DNA of 64,000 nt from Paeniglutamicibacter antarcticus (GCF_900010755.1 NZ_CZJT01000101.1:124001-188000); one strand, 5' to 3'; numbered from the stretch's first letter, positions 11,301 to 19,384 are shown. The notes: generated from the sequence alone by a model not told the origin. Numbers and translations: made by a program.

Positions 11301-14300
11301 TCGACAACGAGCCGCGCACTGCCGAGTTCGCCACCGACATCGAGTTCAAGCAGGCCAAGAGCATCGACGGCACCGTAACTGTTACCGATGACAAGACGGT
11401 CCCGGGTGAAACACACACACTCGGCACCGTTGGCTTGGACGAATCGGGTCAGGAGTTCACCTACTCGGTGGATCTCTCCGGTGTTGCCGGCCAGTGCACC
11501 ACGTACACGAACAACGCAGTTCTCCAGGAAGAATCCGGCGCGGATGACAACAACACGGCACATGTCGATGTTGAGGTTTGCTCCAATGCCGGCCTGGGTG
11601 TTCAGAAGAGCGCCGAAGCTTCCTTCGACCGCGAATACCTGTGGAAGCTGGACAAGAAGGCAAACGACCCGACCACGGTTGAAATTGGGCTGGACGGCGA
11701 AGCAATCTTTGACTACACGGTCACAGCAACTCCGGATGGATTTACGGACTCCGCTCACAAGCTGGGTGGCAACATCACGCTGAGTAACCCAAACCAGTTC
11801 GAGTCCGGTGCGGTCACCGCAACGGTTTCAGACGTGATTGATATCGACGGCTTGGTTTGCACAATCGCTGCCACGGATACCGATTCGGAAACCGATGGCC
11901 TGCAGGTTCTGGTTCCGGCCAACGAATCGGTAGTCCTTCCGTACACCTGCAACGGTGAATTCACCGAGGCCGGTTACACGGGCACCAACACGGTGAATGT
12001 CTCGTGGGCCGACGCCACGGGCGATGTTGCCAAGGCTTCTGCGACTGCTGATGTTGAATTCGAGCAGATTGGTTCGAAGAACAAAGAAGTAGAGGTCTTC
12101 GACGACAAGGCGGGTACCGAGGAAGCCCCGGTTTCCTTGGGACTTGCAACATGGAATGCCGATTCGGTTGCCACGGACTTCACCTACGGGCTGACGTTCA
12201 AGAACACCAACCTTGGTGCAGCAGATGGAACCTGCACCGAGTACCCGAACATCGCCACGATTCCGGCGGCCGGCAAATCGGTCACCGAAACCGTAAAGGT
12301 CTGCATCGAGGTCGGCACCCCGACCGTTGAAAAGACGGTTACCGGTACCACCCAGAATGCTGATGGCACCTGGAGTGTCACCTATGACATCAACGTCACT
12401 GGCGATGATTCGCTGGCGAGCCGTTACTCGTTGGAGGACACCCTGCGTTTCGGTGCGGGTGCCACCATCAACTCCGCTTCATGGACTGCTTCGGGAGACC
12501 TGAGCGGTGCCTGGACTGCACCTAATGAGGACCGCACTGCGGTGCTTGTCACGGACAAGGTCCTTGCCGCCGGCGCCACCGACACGTACAAGGTGACGGT
12601 TGTTGCAAGCCTTGCTGAAGGTTCAATTGGAACCCCGGCCATGGATTGCAAGCCGGGTGAAGGTGAAGACGGAAACACCGGTTTCCTGAACACCGTCACG
12701 CTCGGCAACGATGGAACCACCATCGGCGAGGACGAGGCCTGCGCCACACCGGTGGCCCCGACCTTCACCAAGACGGCCAAGGAATTGGTCCAGCACAACG
12801 ACGCCGACGGTAACTGGGACGGCACCTTTGATGCGAGCTACGAACTGAAGGTGACCAACCCGGGCACCGAGGGCCAGGTCGTGGATTACTCGCTGACCGA
12901 CACCCCGCAGTTCGCTGACGGTGTGACGATCAACGACCGCCAGGTTGTTTCCGACGCTGGAACAGCCAACACCGATTGGAACGGAAACGAATCCACGACT
13001 GATGTCGTTGCCAACCAGGTATCACTGAAGGCCGGGGCAACCCACCTCTACACGGTGACAATCAACGTGTCGCTTGGTGCTGACATCGCCCAGGGGGATC
13101 GCGTATGCGCAACCCAGGACGTTGAAGGCGGCAAGGGCCTGTTGAACTCGGGCACCCTGAACAGCGGCAACGAATCCATCACCGATACCGACTGCCTGGT
13201 TATCCCGGCTCCGGAGGCCAATATCGTCAAGACGGCCACCGGCGCCACGGAGAACGCGGACGGCAGCTGGGTTGTTGGATACACCGTCGTGGTGAACAAC
13301 AACTCGGACGTGGCAACCCGCTACAACCTCACCGACACCCTGCGCTTCGGCAAGGGATTGAACGTGACTGAGGCCTCCTGGACGCTGAATGACACGGACG
13401 TGTCCGGTGCTTGGGAAACCCCCGGCACCGAGAAGTCCGAGTCCATGGCCGAAGGACGGATCCTGGAAGCACGCTCCAGCGAAACCTACACGGTCACCGT
13501 GAAGGTCAGCCCGGAAGCCGGTTCCATCGGTTCCGCGGCAGCCACCTGCGAATCCGAGGAAGCCCCGCATGACCGCGGATTCCTGAACGAGGCAACGCTG
13601 AGCTTCAACGGTTCAACCACCGCATCGCGCGATTGCGTGACCCCGGTGAAGAACCCGCGCAGCTACTCGATGGTGAAGACTTCCGATCCGGCCAATGGCG
13701 AAACCGTATGGCCGGGCGAGGAAATCGCCTACACCATCACGGTGAAGAACACCGGAGAGTTCGTTTACACCGGGGCAGTGATCACCGATGAAATGTCAGG
13801 TTGGCAGCAGGCCGCGACCTTCAACGAAGGAAGCCTGAAGCTATCGGGCGGCGAATCGGTCATCGACGGAAGCAAGCTGGTGTGGACCGTTGGCGACCTG
13901 GCCGTGGGTGAGAGCAAGACCCTCACCTACACGGTCACGGTTGACCCGGAGATGTGGGACCAGATCCTGGTGAACGTGGCCAGCGGCAACGGCGACGTTC
14001 CGCCGTCGGTCACCACGCACCCGACCCCGGAGTACCACAAGCTGCCGGAACCGCCGGTGGTCGTTGATCCTCCAGTGATCGTGGAACCGCCGGTGGTTGT
14101 TGAACCTCCGGTGATCGTGAAGCCGCCAGTGGTTGAGCATCCGACTCCGGAACTTCCGGGCACGGAAACCGAGATCCCGGAAACCCCGGGTACGGCAACT
14201 GAAATTCCGCAGCTTCCGGGTGTGGAAAGCCAAGTTCCGCCGCGCAAGCCGGTAGTGCCGCTGGCCAATACCGGCGCTTCCAACGCCACCTTGTGGATTC

Positions 14301-14380
14301 TTGGAAGCGGCGCACTGGTCATGCTCCTCGGAGCAGGACTCGTGGTTGCTTCCCGTCGCCGCAAGTCCGACGAGAGCTAA
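5393..14380 (+). CDS. giant LAxTG wall-anchored vWA/repeat surface protein
   Basis: A 2995-residue secreted, wall-anchored protein. The GTG start is followed by a basic N-region and a hydrophobic signal segment (about 32-53). Next come a low-complexity KVDVPKADKP linker (about 90-145) and a von Willebrand A domain with an intact MIDAS motif, D202-x-S204-x-S206 (DLSGS). Two prealbumin/SpaA-like domains follow (about 395-620). Then come seven long repeats of about 235 residues, each opening with a motif like LTVSKTANASFDREYLW. Three shorter DUF11-like repeats, a final DUF11-like domain and a Pro/Val-rich stalk (PPVVVDPPVIVEPP) come next. The end is LANTG (2957-2961), a membrane helix and an RRRK tail. 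This is the anchor form used by class E sortases; no sortase gene is in the window. Adhesion or biofilm function is inferred. Paired Cys residues in each repeat suggest disulfides. Confidence 0.9.
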   Translation: MFAKSGDQATRKRRGRRSAGHHSFLGAMWKNGVVRSTVGASATAALVATMMFSGGGFDPAVASPVEKQTPGVEQQLRDAVEGSGSTDKNKVEPPAKASKADEPKDATPKVDTPKTDKPKVDVPKADKPKVDVPKADKPAVAKSAAPSNEPDAAKVAEPAGRPVADTPATASQSRVALAAAPSSRPNPVLPKKCGLRIAIVLDLSGSLEDSDVASSKTAARGLVDALQGTPSSVGVYTFATFAPDGANSSLGATSVSTSAGAKTVKDKISGLKRPKSEHGGTNWDKGLSQVPSGAYDLILFVTDGNPTAYGTPANRGDNTDFGFVADPIDLDTAVSAANNHKAAGTFVMGLAVGESINTGNIKAISGNTLNTDYFKIDDYSKLAAKLKEIALTNCEGTLTVVKQVRGTDDKLLTAAGWKFSSSTRSVSPASATTAADGTANFEIGGLDKEPSRLVSFSEEQKPGFALEQQLGKNAVCVDNKTEKTLTVGNEGATGFNVTVTRGAAVSCTVINQEQSATLKLVKIVDNKGGTGAAPTDWALSAIQAGGTSNMVDVVSETSKAVSAGTYALSEANGPAGYKLTNLTCVNGKTPVSGVDQTNPSIALKTGDNVTCTFTNTKIEYKDLTVSKTVTGSFARDYDWTIDKKVVGGQNKVTSATSGVPFKYEVKVAASAPKDSNFKLAGEITVSNPNKVAFESVTVADSLPNATCKITTTDDKAVTGPVSIPAGETKFKYSCDMPAGTTATTTGTNTAIAAWNKANYFGTSGNASGTQPFDFSKVTPKTTDDKITVTDDKFNLSTLPGGNVVTVAQSPKTFGYELTWPGTVGECKKYTNTASFTGAGGGSDSETVELCIGADLTVSKNVVSSFDRSYLWNITKTAKGEAPYTADPKTGKVSVEYDVTVAPQDPNYADSRWAMSGTVSVANPNKWQDVMATVTDSVDVGTGAVCTVTGIVGSEAGDADLATDGFQADIPKNKTVEFTYNCSFTEQPNYAGSNTATVTWDATAAVTPNGSAAKTVQVSEDEWVQKPLNEKIVVTDSNHTFDPAWEITWSAGMTPQTKTYTTEWTVTKDGTCQQFDNTATFTGKDGATGSATANIEACRTAGLSVEKTANAGFDRTYLWGIEKSLAKGQDPTVNAGSGGTADVDYELKVTSKGYTDSNQSLTGEITVTNTNRFGGDTQVTVADEASINGLVCEIDVAQDANGNLAGVQANVPQASKVGETWVDGSKAVGYSCDASSVLEKDYTGHTNIATISWNEGKNTASSKPVKIDFKVGQKVDETVDVLDNKAVAASQGVKVGSVSWNEVKDLKGKFKTFPYTLTHTGVAGKCTPFTNTAWVELAGDGKNPSDDASVTVCNELGLTVSKTANASFDREYLWKLDKQADRTKADIDKGSAEFKYTVTATPNGYKDSGHKLGGNITLANPNQFASGAITATVSDAVDIKGLTCEITADDVDSETEGLQVLVPANSSVVLPYTCDGEFSEAGYTGTNTVNVSWTDAKDDVAKTSATAAVEFKQVGSKNHEVQVFDDKVNQSEDPELLGTATWNAEKTPTGFDAYSLSFPGTPGTCTDYTNTAIIAGTDASASETVTVCVEKPLAVSKVVAASYDRDYDWKVEKEADKTSFKVDGEGNVVAKYTVTATQNSHTDSNWALGGKITVGNPNEFGSITATVQDQPGLSGVQCTIKGKDADSVAPGFQVKLDAGDTVTLDYTCDVSNGVAESDYTGRTNVATATWGEGRSASSEAVGIDFALDQATDTEVKVFDDKTNPDAAPVELFTATVAASPKSFSYELPLKGTAGKCSTFTNTAVLEEEAGSNTDNTATEAVEVCVEQGLTVVKTVNASFDRDYDWKIAKQADKTSFKVDGDGKATANYTVTASLDGHTDQDWKMSGSIDVFNPNQQGEMKVNVSDVAGITGAVCTVEGDGQDVSVPAATLVDGNAVSGKTTVTYDCVIPENLSEADYSGHQNTALITWTGVDNEPRTAEFATDIEFKQAKSIDGTVTVTDDKTVPGETHTLGTVGLDESGQEFTYSVDLSGVAGQCTTYTNNAVLQEESGADDNNTAHVDVEVCSNAGLGVQKSAEASFDREYLWKLDKKANDPTTVEIGLDGEAIFDYTVTATPDGFTDSAHKLGGNITLSNPNQFESGAVTATVSDVIDIDGLVCTIAATDTDSETDGLQVLVPANESVVLPYTCNGEFTEAGYTGTNTVNVSWADATGDVAKASATADVEFEQIGSKNKEVEVFDDKAGTEEAPVSLGLATWNADSVATDFTYGLTFKNTNLGAADGTCTEYPNIATIPAAGKSVTETVKVCIEVGTPTVEKTVTGTTQNADGTWSVTYDINVTGDDSLASRYSLEDTLRFGAGATINSASWTASGDLSGAWTAPNEDRTAVLVTDKVLAAGATDTYKVTVVASLAEGSIGTPAMDCKPGEGEDGNTGFLNTVTLGNDGTTIGEDEACATPVAPTFTKTAKELVQHNDADGNWDGTFDASYELKVTNPGTEGQVVDYSLTDTPQFADGVTINDRQVVSDAGTANTDWNGNESTTDVVANQVSLKAGATHLYTVTINVSLGADIAQGDRVCATQDVEGGKGLLNSGTLNSGNESITDTDCLVIPAPEANIVKTATGATENADGSWVVGYTVVVNNNSDVATRYNLTDTLRFGKGLNVTEASWTLNDTDVSGAWETPGTEKSESMAEGRILEARSSETYTVTVKVSPEAGSIGSAAATCESEEAPHDRGFLNEATLSFNGSTTASRDCVTPVKNPRSYSMVKTSDPANGETVWPGEEIAYTITVKNTGEFVYTGAVITDEMSGWQQAATFNEGSLKLSGGESVIDGSKLVWTVGDLAVGESKTLTYTVTVDPEMWDQILVNVASGNGDVPPSVTTHPTPEYHKLPEPPVVVDPPVIVEPPVVVEPPVIVKPPVVEHPTPELPGTETEIPETPGTATEIPQLPGVESQVPPRKPVVPLANTGASNATLWILGSGALVMLLGAGLVVASRRRKSDES
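5741..5800 (+). repeat. perfect 30-bp tandem repeat in the surface-protein linker
   Basis: Bases 5741-5770 and 5771-5800 are identical and each encodes ten residues of the KPKVDVPKAD type. Less perfect copies precede and follow. Because the unit is a multiple of three, slippage would change linker length without breaking the frame. Confidence 0.92.
7256..12305 (+). repeat. seven long in-gene repeats of the surface protein
   Basis: Seven units of roughly 700-760 bases start near 7256, 7951, 8695, 9460, 10165, 10870 and 11594. Each encodes a short beta-rich opening (VSK..xSFDRxYxW), a middle segment with NPN and a Cys, and a closing GTCxxYxNTA-type segment with another Cys. Units 4 and 7 are much closer to each other in DNA sequence than to units 5 and 6 that separate them. 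Confidence 0.85.
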
Positions 14381-14394
14381 CCGCAAATAGATCC

Positions 14395-14435
14395 GTCTGC
14401 GGCTGGTGCATCCCACATGAGCACCAGCCGCAGAC
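14395..14435 (+). terminator. strong terminator of the surface-protein gene
   Basis: A perfect 15-bp stem pairs 14395-14409 with 14421-14435 around an 11-nt loop, starting 15 bases after the stop codon of the 9-kb gene. Confidence 0.8.
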
Positions 14436-14442
14436 TCGCGCC

Positions 14443-14489
14443 CAACCGGCATGCTCCTCGACTTCCCCTTTCGAGGTCCATGCCGGTTG
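14443..14489. terminator. second hairpin downstream of the surface-protein gene
   Basis: An 11-bp perfect outer stem pairs 14443-14453 with 14479-14489. Inside it CTCGA and TCGAG form a smaller stem. It follows the first terminator by seven bases, so transcription of the giant gene is doubly insulated from the next genes. Confidence 0.6.
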
Positions 14490-14537
14490 TGGGTTTAACC
14501 GGTGGTTTTGCCAGCGGGGAACTTCCTGATGGATAGG

Positions 14538-14933
14538 ATGGGAAACGTGGACTATGAACTGTGGCGAAGCCTGTGCCTGAGTATGCCCGGCGCTTACGAG
14601 GACTTTCCTTTCGGGGAAGAATCGGCCGTTTACAAGGTAGCTGGCAGGGATCGGAGCAAGACCAAGATGTTTGCCTTGCTGATGATCCGTTCAGGTGTCG
14701 TGTCACTGAACCTCAAATGCGACCCAGTGCTCGCTGAACAGCTAAGATCCGCAAATTCACAAATCAAACCGGGTTACCACATGAACAAGCAACATTGGAA
14801 TACCGTTACCCCGGGTCTGGACGAGGAAATGATGCGGAATCTCATCGAGGATTCCTATGATTTGGTGGTTGCCTCGCTGCCGCGCGCAGAACGTGAGGTT
14901 CTTAACTGGAAAGGCCTTATCGCTCGCGGGTAA
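14538..14933 (+). CDS. MmcQ/YjbR-like family protein
   Basis: About 131 residues long, with the YjbR fold signature: DYELWRSLCLSMPGAYEDFPFG near the start, a central strand pair (KMFALLMIRSGVVSLNLKCDP) and HMNKQHWNTVTPG toward the C-terminus. The family resembles a DNA-binding CyaY-like double-wing fold, but its function is not settled. Three starts are possible: GTG 14502, ATG 14538 and GTG 14547. ATG 14538 is used because homologous proteins begin only a few residues before DYELW; GTG 14547 is equally defensible. Confidence 0.8.
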   Translation: MGNVDYELWRSLCLSMPGAYEDFPFGEESAVYKVAGRDRSKTKMFALLMIRSGVVSLNLKCDPVLAEQLRSANSQIKPGYHMNKQHWNTVTPGLDEEMMRNLIEDSYDLVVASLPRAEREVLNWKGLIARG

Positions 14934-14959
14934 TCGACGGGATAGGTAGGCTGGTGGAC

Positions 14960-15283
14960 ATGTACTTCATTGTTGTGAAATTCAAAACCAAGCCCGAATA
15001 CACTGAACAATTCATGAACCTGGTGACGGACTTTACCCAGTCCACCCGCGCAGAGGCAGGCAACCTCTGGTTCGACTGGTCCCGCAGCATCGAAGACCCG
15101 AGCGAGTACGTTCTGATCGAGGCCTTCCTGGACGACGACGCAGCCGGAGCCCACGTGAACTCCGACCACTTCAAGGCGGGCCTTGAAGCAATGCGTCCGG
15201 CGCTCGTGGCAACCCCGAAGATCGTCTCCCGCAAGGTTGAAGGCGACTCCTGGGGCGACATGGGCGAACTGCAGATCGGCTAA
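14960..15283 (+). CDS. antibiotic biosynthesis monooxygenase (ABM/YgiN-like) domain protein
   Basis: A compact protein of 107 residues (109 if GTG 14954 is used). It has the dimeric alpha-beta-barrel pattern of the ABM family: MYFIVVKFKTKPEYTEQF, then GNLWFDWSRS, YVLIEAFLDDDAAGAHVNSDHFK. Such proteins act as quinol monooxygenases or haem/aromatic oxygenases without a cofactor, and many remain uncharacterised. AGG at 14948-14950 is better spaced for ATG 14960. It is followed eight bases later by an MpaB-like oxygenase, so the two may be co-expressed in redox chemistry. Confidence 0.85.
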   Translation: MYFIVVKFKTKPEYTEQFMNLVTDFTQSTRAEAGNLWFDWSRSIEDPSEYVLIEAFLDDDAAGAHVNSDHFKAGLEAMRPALVATPKIVSRKVEGDSWGDMGELQIG

Positions 15284-15291
15284 CCACCGGC

Positions 15292-16698
15292 ATGTTCGAG
15301 CCACTTCGGCACAAGCTGCATCAAACCTTTTCCGCCCAGGAATCCTACGATCCGGCCTGGGAACGCGATTTGGACCGCGGCGATAACGCAGGCTATTTCG
15401 CCCACGACTCGGCAGTATGGGTTGTCCACGGTGGGATGAGCCCGATGGCGGCGGGCATCCGTGCCCTGCTGACCCAGGCGCTGCATCCAGGTGCCTTGGC
15501 CGGAGTGGCCGAACATTCAAATTACCAAGCGGACCCGTTGGCCAGGCTTGCCGGCACCATCCGCTGGATCTTTACGCTCACCTACGGCGATACCGCCGCA
15601 GCCCAAGCCGCTTGCCGCTGGGTTCAACGACGCCATGTCCCGGTGGCGGGGCACTACACGGCCGGGACCGGTGAAACGCGGGACTATTCGGCCAATGACG
15701 CTGACCTTGCCGCCTGGGTTCACATTGCCTTCGCGGATGCCTTCCTGCGCAGCCACCAGGCTTTTTCGGGCCCCGTCCCGCAAGGTGCTGATGCTTATGT
15801 GCGCGAATGGGCAACCGCCGGGGAACTGATGGGCGTGAAGAACCCGCCGCGCAGCGAAGCCGAGCTCGCGGCCGCCATTGCCGGTTACGAATCACGTGGC
15901 GAGTTATCCGGGGGTCCCCGGGTCGCCGAGGTGGTTTCCTTCCTGAAAAACCCGCCGCTGGATCCGATGATCCTGCCCGGCTACAAGTTGCTCTTTGCCG
16001 CGGTTGTCGACACCCTGTCGGAGAACCACCGCAAGATGCTCGGGCTCGAACGCTCCAAACTGGGACCTATCCCGCTGCCCAGCCGCCTCGGCGGCAAAGC
16101 AGCCCTGGGGCTGGCCGGGATCACGCTTGCAAAAAAGGGGCCGGCGGAACTTGCCGCCCGGCGCCGGTTGTTCAGGCTGGGGATGCTCAGCGACCTGAGC
16201 TATCCCGAGGTTGGCCTGACAGAACTCGAGAAGACACCCGACGGCTACCGCCACCTGCATCTTCGCGAGCGAGTGGGGGAGGGACAACCCGTCTTCGACG
16301 CGTTGTCCGAGGGCATCCTGACCTGGGCGCTGCATGAGCGTTCGGGCCTGCGCACACGGCCGGACACCCCGCGCGTCCAGCTCGGGAGCCGCGTCGAATT
16401 GGGATTCGGCATCGGCCCGGCGCGCATCAGTGCGCCTTGCCGCGTGGTGCGCTTGATCGAGGAGGCCACCCGGTCCGGCTTTGCCTACGGAACACTGGCC
16501 GGGCACCCCGAGACGGGGGAAGAGTCCTTTGCTGCGGTGCTCGAAGCGGACGGGTCCGTATACCTGGAAATCAGGGCCGCCTCCAAGCACGCCAACCGCT
16601 TCTACCGGTTGGTTTGGCCGGTGGCCGAGGCCGCCCAGCGGTTTGCCACCCAAAGGTACGTCGAAGCCGCCCGAGAGTTGGCGCGACCTCGCGCCTGA
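15292..16698 (+). CDS. oxygenase MpaB family protein (DUF2236)
   Basis: The 468-residue protein carries the DUF2236/MpaB signature in its first half: GGMSPMAAGIRALLTQALHPGALAGVAEHS, followed by DPLARLAGTIRWIFTLTYGD and, later, WVHIAFADAFLRSHQAF. The family includes the fungal mycophenolic-acid oxygenase MpaB and the latex-clearing protein Lcp, which bind haem and cleave C=C bonds. The C-terminal 130 residues (after about 330) form an additional segment that I cannot assign. The gene is downstream of the ABM protein. The natural substrate is unknown. Confidence 0.83.
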   Translation: MFEPLRHKLHQTFSAQESYDPAWERDLDRGDNAGYFAHDSAVWVVHGGMSPMAAGIRALLTQALHPGALAGVAEHSNYQADPLARLAGTIRWIFTLTYGDTAAAQAACRWVQRRHVPVAGHYTAGTGETRDYSANDADLAAWVHIAFADAFLRSHQAFSGPVPQGADAYVREWATAGELMGVKNPPRSEAELAAAIAGYESRGELSGGPRVAEVVSFLKNPPLDPMILPGYKLLFAAVVDTLSENHRKMLGLERSKLGPIPLPSRLGGKAALGLAGITLAKKGPAELAARRRLFRLGMLSDLSYPEVGLTELEKTPDGYRHLHLRERVGEGQPVFDALSEGILTWALHERSGLRTRPDTPRVQLGSRVELGFGIGPARISAPCRVVRLIEEATRSGFAYGTLAGHPETGEESFAAVLEADGSVYLEIRAASKHANRFYRLVWPVAEAAQRFATQRYVEAARELARPRA

Positions 16699-16839
16699 GC
16701 ATCAGCTGCCGGAGAACCCCGCGCGGAACATCCCGGCGGAGCACAGAATCCTGAGAAACGGTTTCACGAATGCTTCGATCCTTTCGATACGGGGGCCAGC
16801 GGACCCCCGCGGCAAGCCCTTCATGAACCCGGCAGAAGA

Positions 16840-18603
16840 TTAAGGGGAACAGGTATCGACCGGTGTTTTGCCGTTAAGTCGATCGTTCGCCCAGGCAACC
16901 AGGTCCGGGATCAACGGCGAATCATCCTCCACCAGAGGCATGTGGTCCCGGCCCTCGTATTCGCGATACTCCATGGCCTGCCCGGCAGCACAGCGCTCGG
17001 CGACCCAGTCGCGCTGCATCCCGGGCAGCACCAGCTGGTCGGCCGTCCCCTGGGCAACAAAGAGCGGGTAGTCGATGTTTTCGTTGACCGAGTTTTCACG
17101 TAGTTCCTCGCCCAGCGGGCCGTTCAGCGCCGATTCGGGAATCACCGCGTCCAGGAGTTGGGTGCTGCCGATGACGGCTGCGAGTGCATCGCGTCCGTCG
17201 AAGCAGAGCTCGCCGATGCGCTGGACGGACTTCGCGTAGCCGGGGGTGATCAGGCTGCTGACGTTTAGCTCGGGGAAGAGCTCATCCCATGATTTGGCGA
17301 TATGGGAGGAAACCACCTTGCCCGCCGCTTCATCCTTCACGCCGAGGGCCAACTCCACGAGGTTGGTGGCCGGCGCCAGGGCCGCGACGCCCAGGATCTT
17401 GATCTCCGGGGCGTACTCCTTGGCGATCGCCGCGCTCCAGAGTGCGCCGTGTCCTCCCTGGGAATGGCCCCAGATGAGGGTGTCGTTACGCAGGGTGAAC
17501 TCTTCGAGCTGTTGAGCCGCCCGGAACGCATCGAGCACGTTCCTGGCTTCGGCCTGCCCCACCAGGTAGGGGTGCGGGCCTTCGGTGCCCAACCCGACGT
17601 AGTCGGTCATGGCGCCTGCCCATCCCTGGGAGACCAGCTCGCGCAGTGCCGCGGCGGGACCATCGGCATAAGGCAGCGGCGACAGCGACGGAGCGCAGCG
17701 AGGGATGATGCCCTTGGTTCCGTGGGCCAGGGAAACCACCGGAAGCGGCGTCTCTCCACGGTTTTCCGGGACCACCACCGAACCGGAGGCCACCGCCGGC
17801 GTGCCGTCGGGATTAGTGGTGGTGTACAGGAAGCGCCACGCGCTGGCGTTTTCCGGGATGCCTTCGGTCAGCTCGCCAACCCGCAACAGCTGCCCGGGGA
17901 CCGCCGGTAGGTCGGTGGGCGGGGTGTAGAAAGCATCGGGAACCAGCTTGGGATCCCCGGCGTGGATAAACGAGGTCACCAGCACCATGGAAACGGCCAA
18001 AACCAAGGCGAGCGCCGAACCGGCGATCTTGCCGAAGCTTCGCATCTTGAGTTTGGCGGGCGTGGGGGAGTGGTCCTTGCCGCGAGCCATGAATCCTATG
18101 ACCAGCTGCAACCCTGTGAAGACCAGCCAGCCCCCGAAGAATACGCCGAAGGCCCACAATGTAAGTTTGGGCCAGGCGAACACCAGTCCACCGGTGGCCA
18201 GGGCGGCAAGGCCACCCAAAAGTGAGGAGGTTCGGTTGGCGTTGCCCTTCCTGAAGAGGGAAACCAGTGAAGTAGCACCGGAAAGCAGCAGGAGTATCGC
18301 TACCGACAAGGCGAGCATTGGCAGTGTGGCACCTCGCCAAACCAAGGCGGCAATGCCGGTTCCGGCCAGCAGGACCCCGCTGATGCCGGTGACCCATTGG
18401 AGGCCGTATTCGTCGTCCGGGTCGGGATTGAACGCGTCAATGATACGGACCACGCCGACGGTGACCAGCCCCAGGCCGGTCAAGGCGACAAACACCTGGA
18501 TCGAGGCCGAGGAGTTCAGTGCCAGGACGACGCCAAGAACCACCAGGCCCAGGCCCAAGAAAGGGCGCACCCACAGCGGGATCTTCTTCATGGCCTCGAA
18601 CAT
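16840..18603 (-). CDS. HdeD-like membrane domain fused to a secretory-lipase-type alpha/beta hydrolase
   Basis: The N-terminal 190 residues or so contain six hydrophobic segments of HdeD/DUF308 type. Another membrane segment (ALALVLAVSMVLVTS) follows, then an alpha/beta hydrolase of the LIP/secretory lipase family. The nucleophile elbow GHSQGG places Ser at about residue 381. Later DQLVLPGM and DHMPLVED supply the likely acid and histidine. The hydrolase domain is expected outside the membrane, anchored by the helices. ATG 18603 is chosen over GTG 18609 because GGGAG is five bases before it. It converges with the MpaB-like gene. It could act on acylglycerols or other esters; HdeD fusion to a lipase is unusual. 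Confidence 0.85.
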   Translation of the reverse strand: MFEAMKKIPLWVRPFLGLGLVVLGVVLALNSSASIQVFVALTGLGLVTVGVVRIIDAFNPDPDDEYGLQWVTGISGVLLAGTGIAALVWRGATLPMLALSVAILLLLSGATSLVSLFRKGNANRTSSLLGGLAALATGGLVFAWPKLTLWAFGVFFGGWLVFTGLQLVIGFMARGKDHSPTPAKLKMRSFGKIAGSALALVLAVSMVLVTSFIHAGDPKLVPDAFYTPPTDLPAVPGQLLRVGELTEGIPENASAWRFLYTTTNPDGTPAVASGSVVVPENRGETPLPVVSLAHGTKGIIPRCAPSLSPLPYADGPAAALRELVSQGWAGAMTDYVGLGTEGPHPYLVGQAEARNVLDAFRAAQQLEEFTLRNDTLIWGHSQGGHGALWSAAIAKEYAPEIKILGVAALAPATNLVELALGVKDEAAGKVVSSHIAKSWDELFPELNVSSLITPGYAKSVQRIGELCFDGRDALAAVIGSTQLLDAVIPESALNGPLGEELRENSVNENIDYPLFVAQGTADQLVLPGMQRDWVAERCAAGQAMEYREYEGRDHMPLVEDDSPLIPDLVAWANDRLNGKTPVDTCSP

Positions 18604-18757
18604 ACGCACTCCCTCATTGGGCAGGCGTTTTGCCTACACAAGTAAACATTCTGCCGCATTCTCCGTGCCCAGCGGGGCCGTTCCCCTTGAGTGGGGATTC
18701 GGTCTCGGGTAGCTTTGCCGCAGTATGTGAGAACCCAACGAGGAAGAGTGAACACCC

Positions 18758-19384
18758 ATGAAGCTGACATTGACGGAGTTCGTGAGCCTTGACGGGGTAT
18801 CCCAGGGTCCTGGCTCCCCGGAGGAAGACACCAGTGGGGGCTTCACACAGGGTGGGTGGCTGGTTCCGCACATGGATGAGGCTTTCATCGACCAGGCCGC
18901 GCGGTGGTTGAACCATGCCGATGCGCTCCTGCTGGGCCGGCGTACCTATGAGGCCTTCGCACGGGACTGGCCGCAGATCACCGATGCCGAGGATCCCTTC
19001 ACCGTGCTGATGAACAGCCTTCCCAAGTACGTCGCCTCGCACACGCTGGAGCACGGCGGTTGGAATCCGACGACGGTCCTCTCCGGCGACGTTGCCGCGC
19101 AGGTTGCCGGGCTCAAAGCGATCCCGGGCCGGGAATTGCAGATCCACGGAAGCGCCAGGCTCGCTGGCTCGTTGTTGGCCGCGGGGCTGGTCGATGAAAT
19201 GCGACTCGTGGTGGCACCCGTCGTGTTGGGCCACGGGCGCAGGCTCTTCCCGGAGGGCGGATCCGCCGCCGGGCTGCGGCTGACGGACAGCACCACCACC
19301 CCGGGCGGGCTCGCCCTGCTGACTTATGAACGCACCGGGGACGCCAGCTACGCAACATACACGGGAGTCTCCGACGTCCGTTGA
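18758..19384 (+). CDS. dihydrofolate reductase family protein (RibD C-terminal domain)
   Basis: This 208-residue protein has the RibD_C/DHFR-like fold: MKLTLTEFVSLDGVSQGPG at the N-terminus, DALLLGRRTYEAFARDWP in the middle, and IHGSARLAGSLLAAGLVDEMRLVVAPVVLGHGRRLF at the C-terminal half. These proteins are NAD(P)H-dependent reductases. The free-standing family is widespread in actinobacteria, usually without a known substrate. GAGGAAGAG precedes the ATG. It lies immediately before the displaced purL 3' fragment, so its downstream boundary is the edge of the islet described below. Confidence 0.88.
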   Translation: MKLTLTEFVSLDGVSQGPGSPEEDTSGGFTQGGWLVPHMDEAFIDQAARWLNHADALLLGRRTYEAFARDWPQITDAEDPFTVLMNSLPKYVASHTLEHGGWNPTTVLSGDVAAQVAGLKAIPGRELQIHGSARLAGSLLAAGLVDEMRLVVAPVVLGHGRRLFPEGGSAAGLRLTDSTTTPGGLALLTYERTGDASYATYTGVSDVR

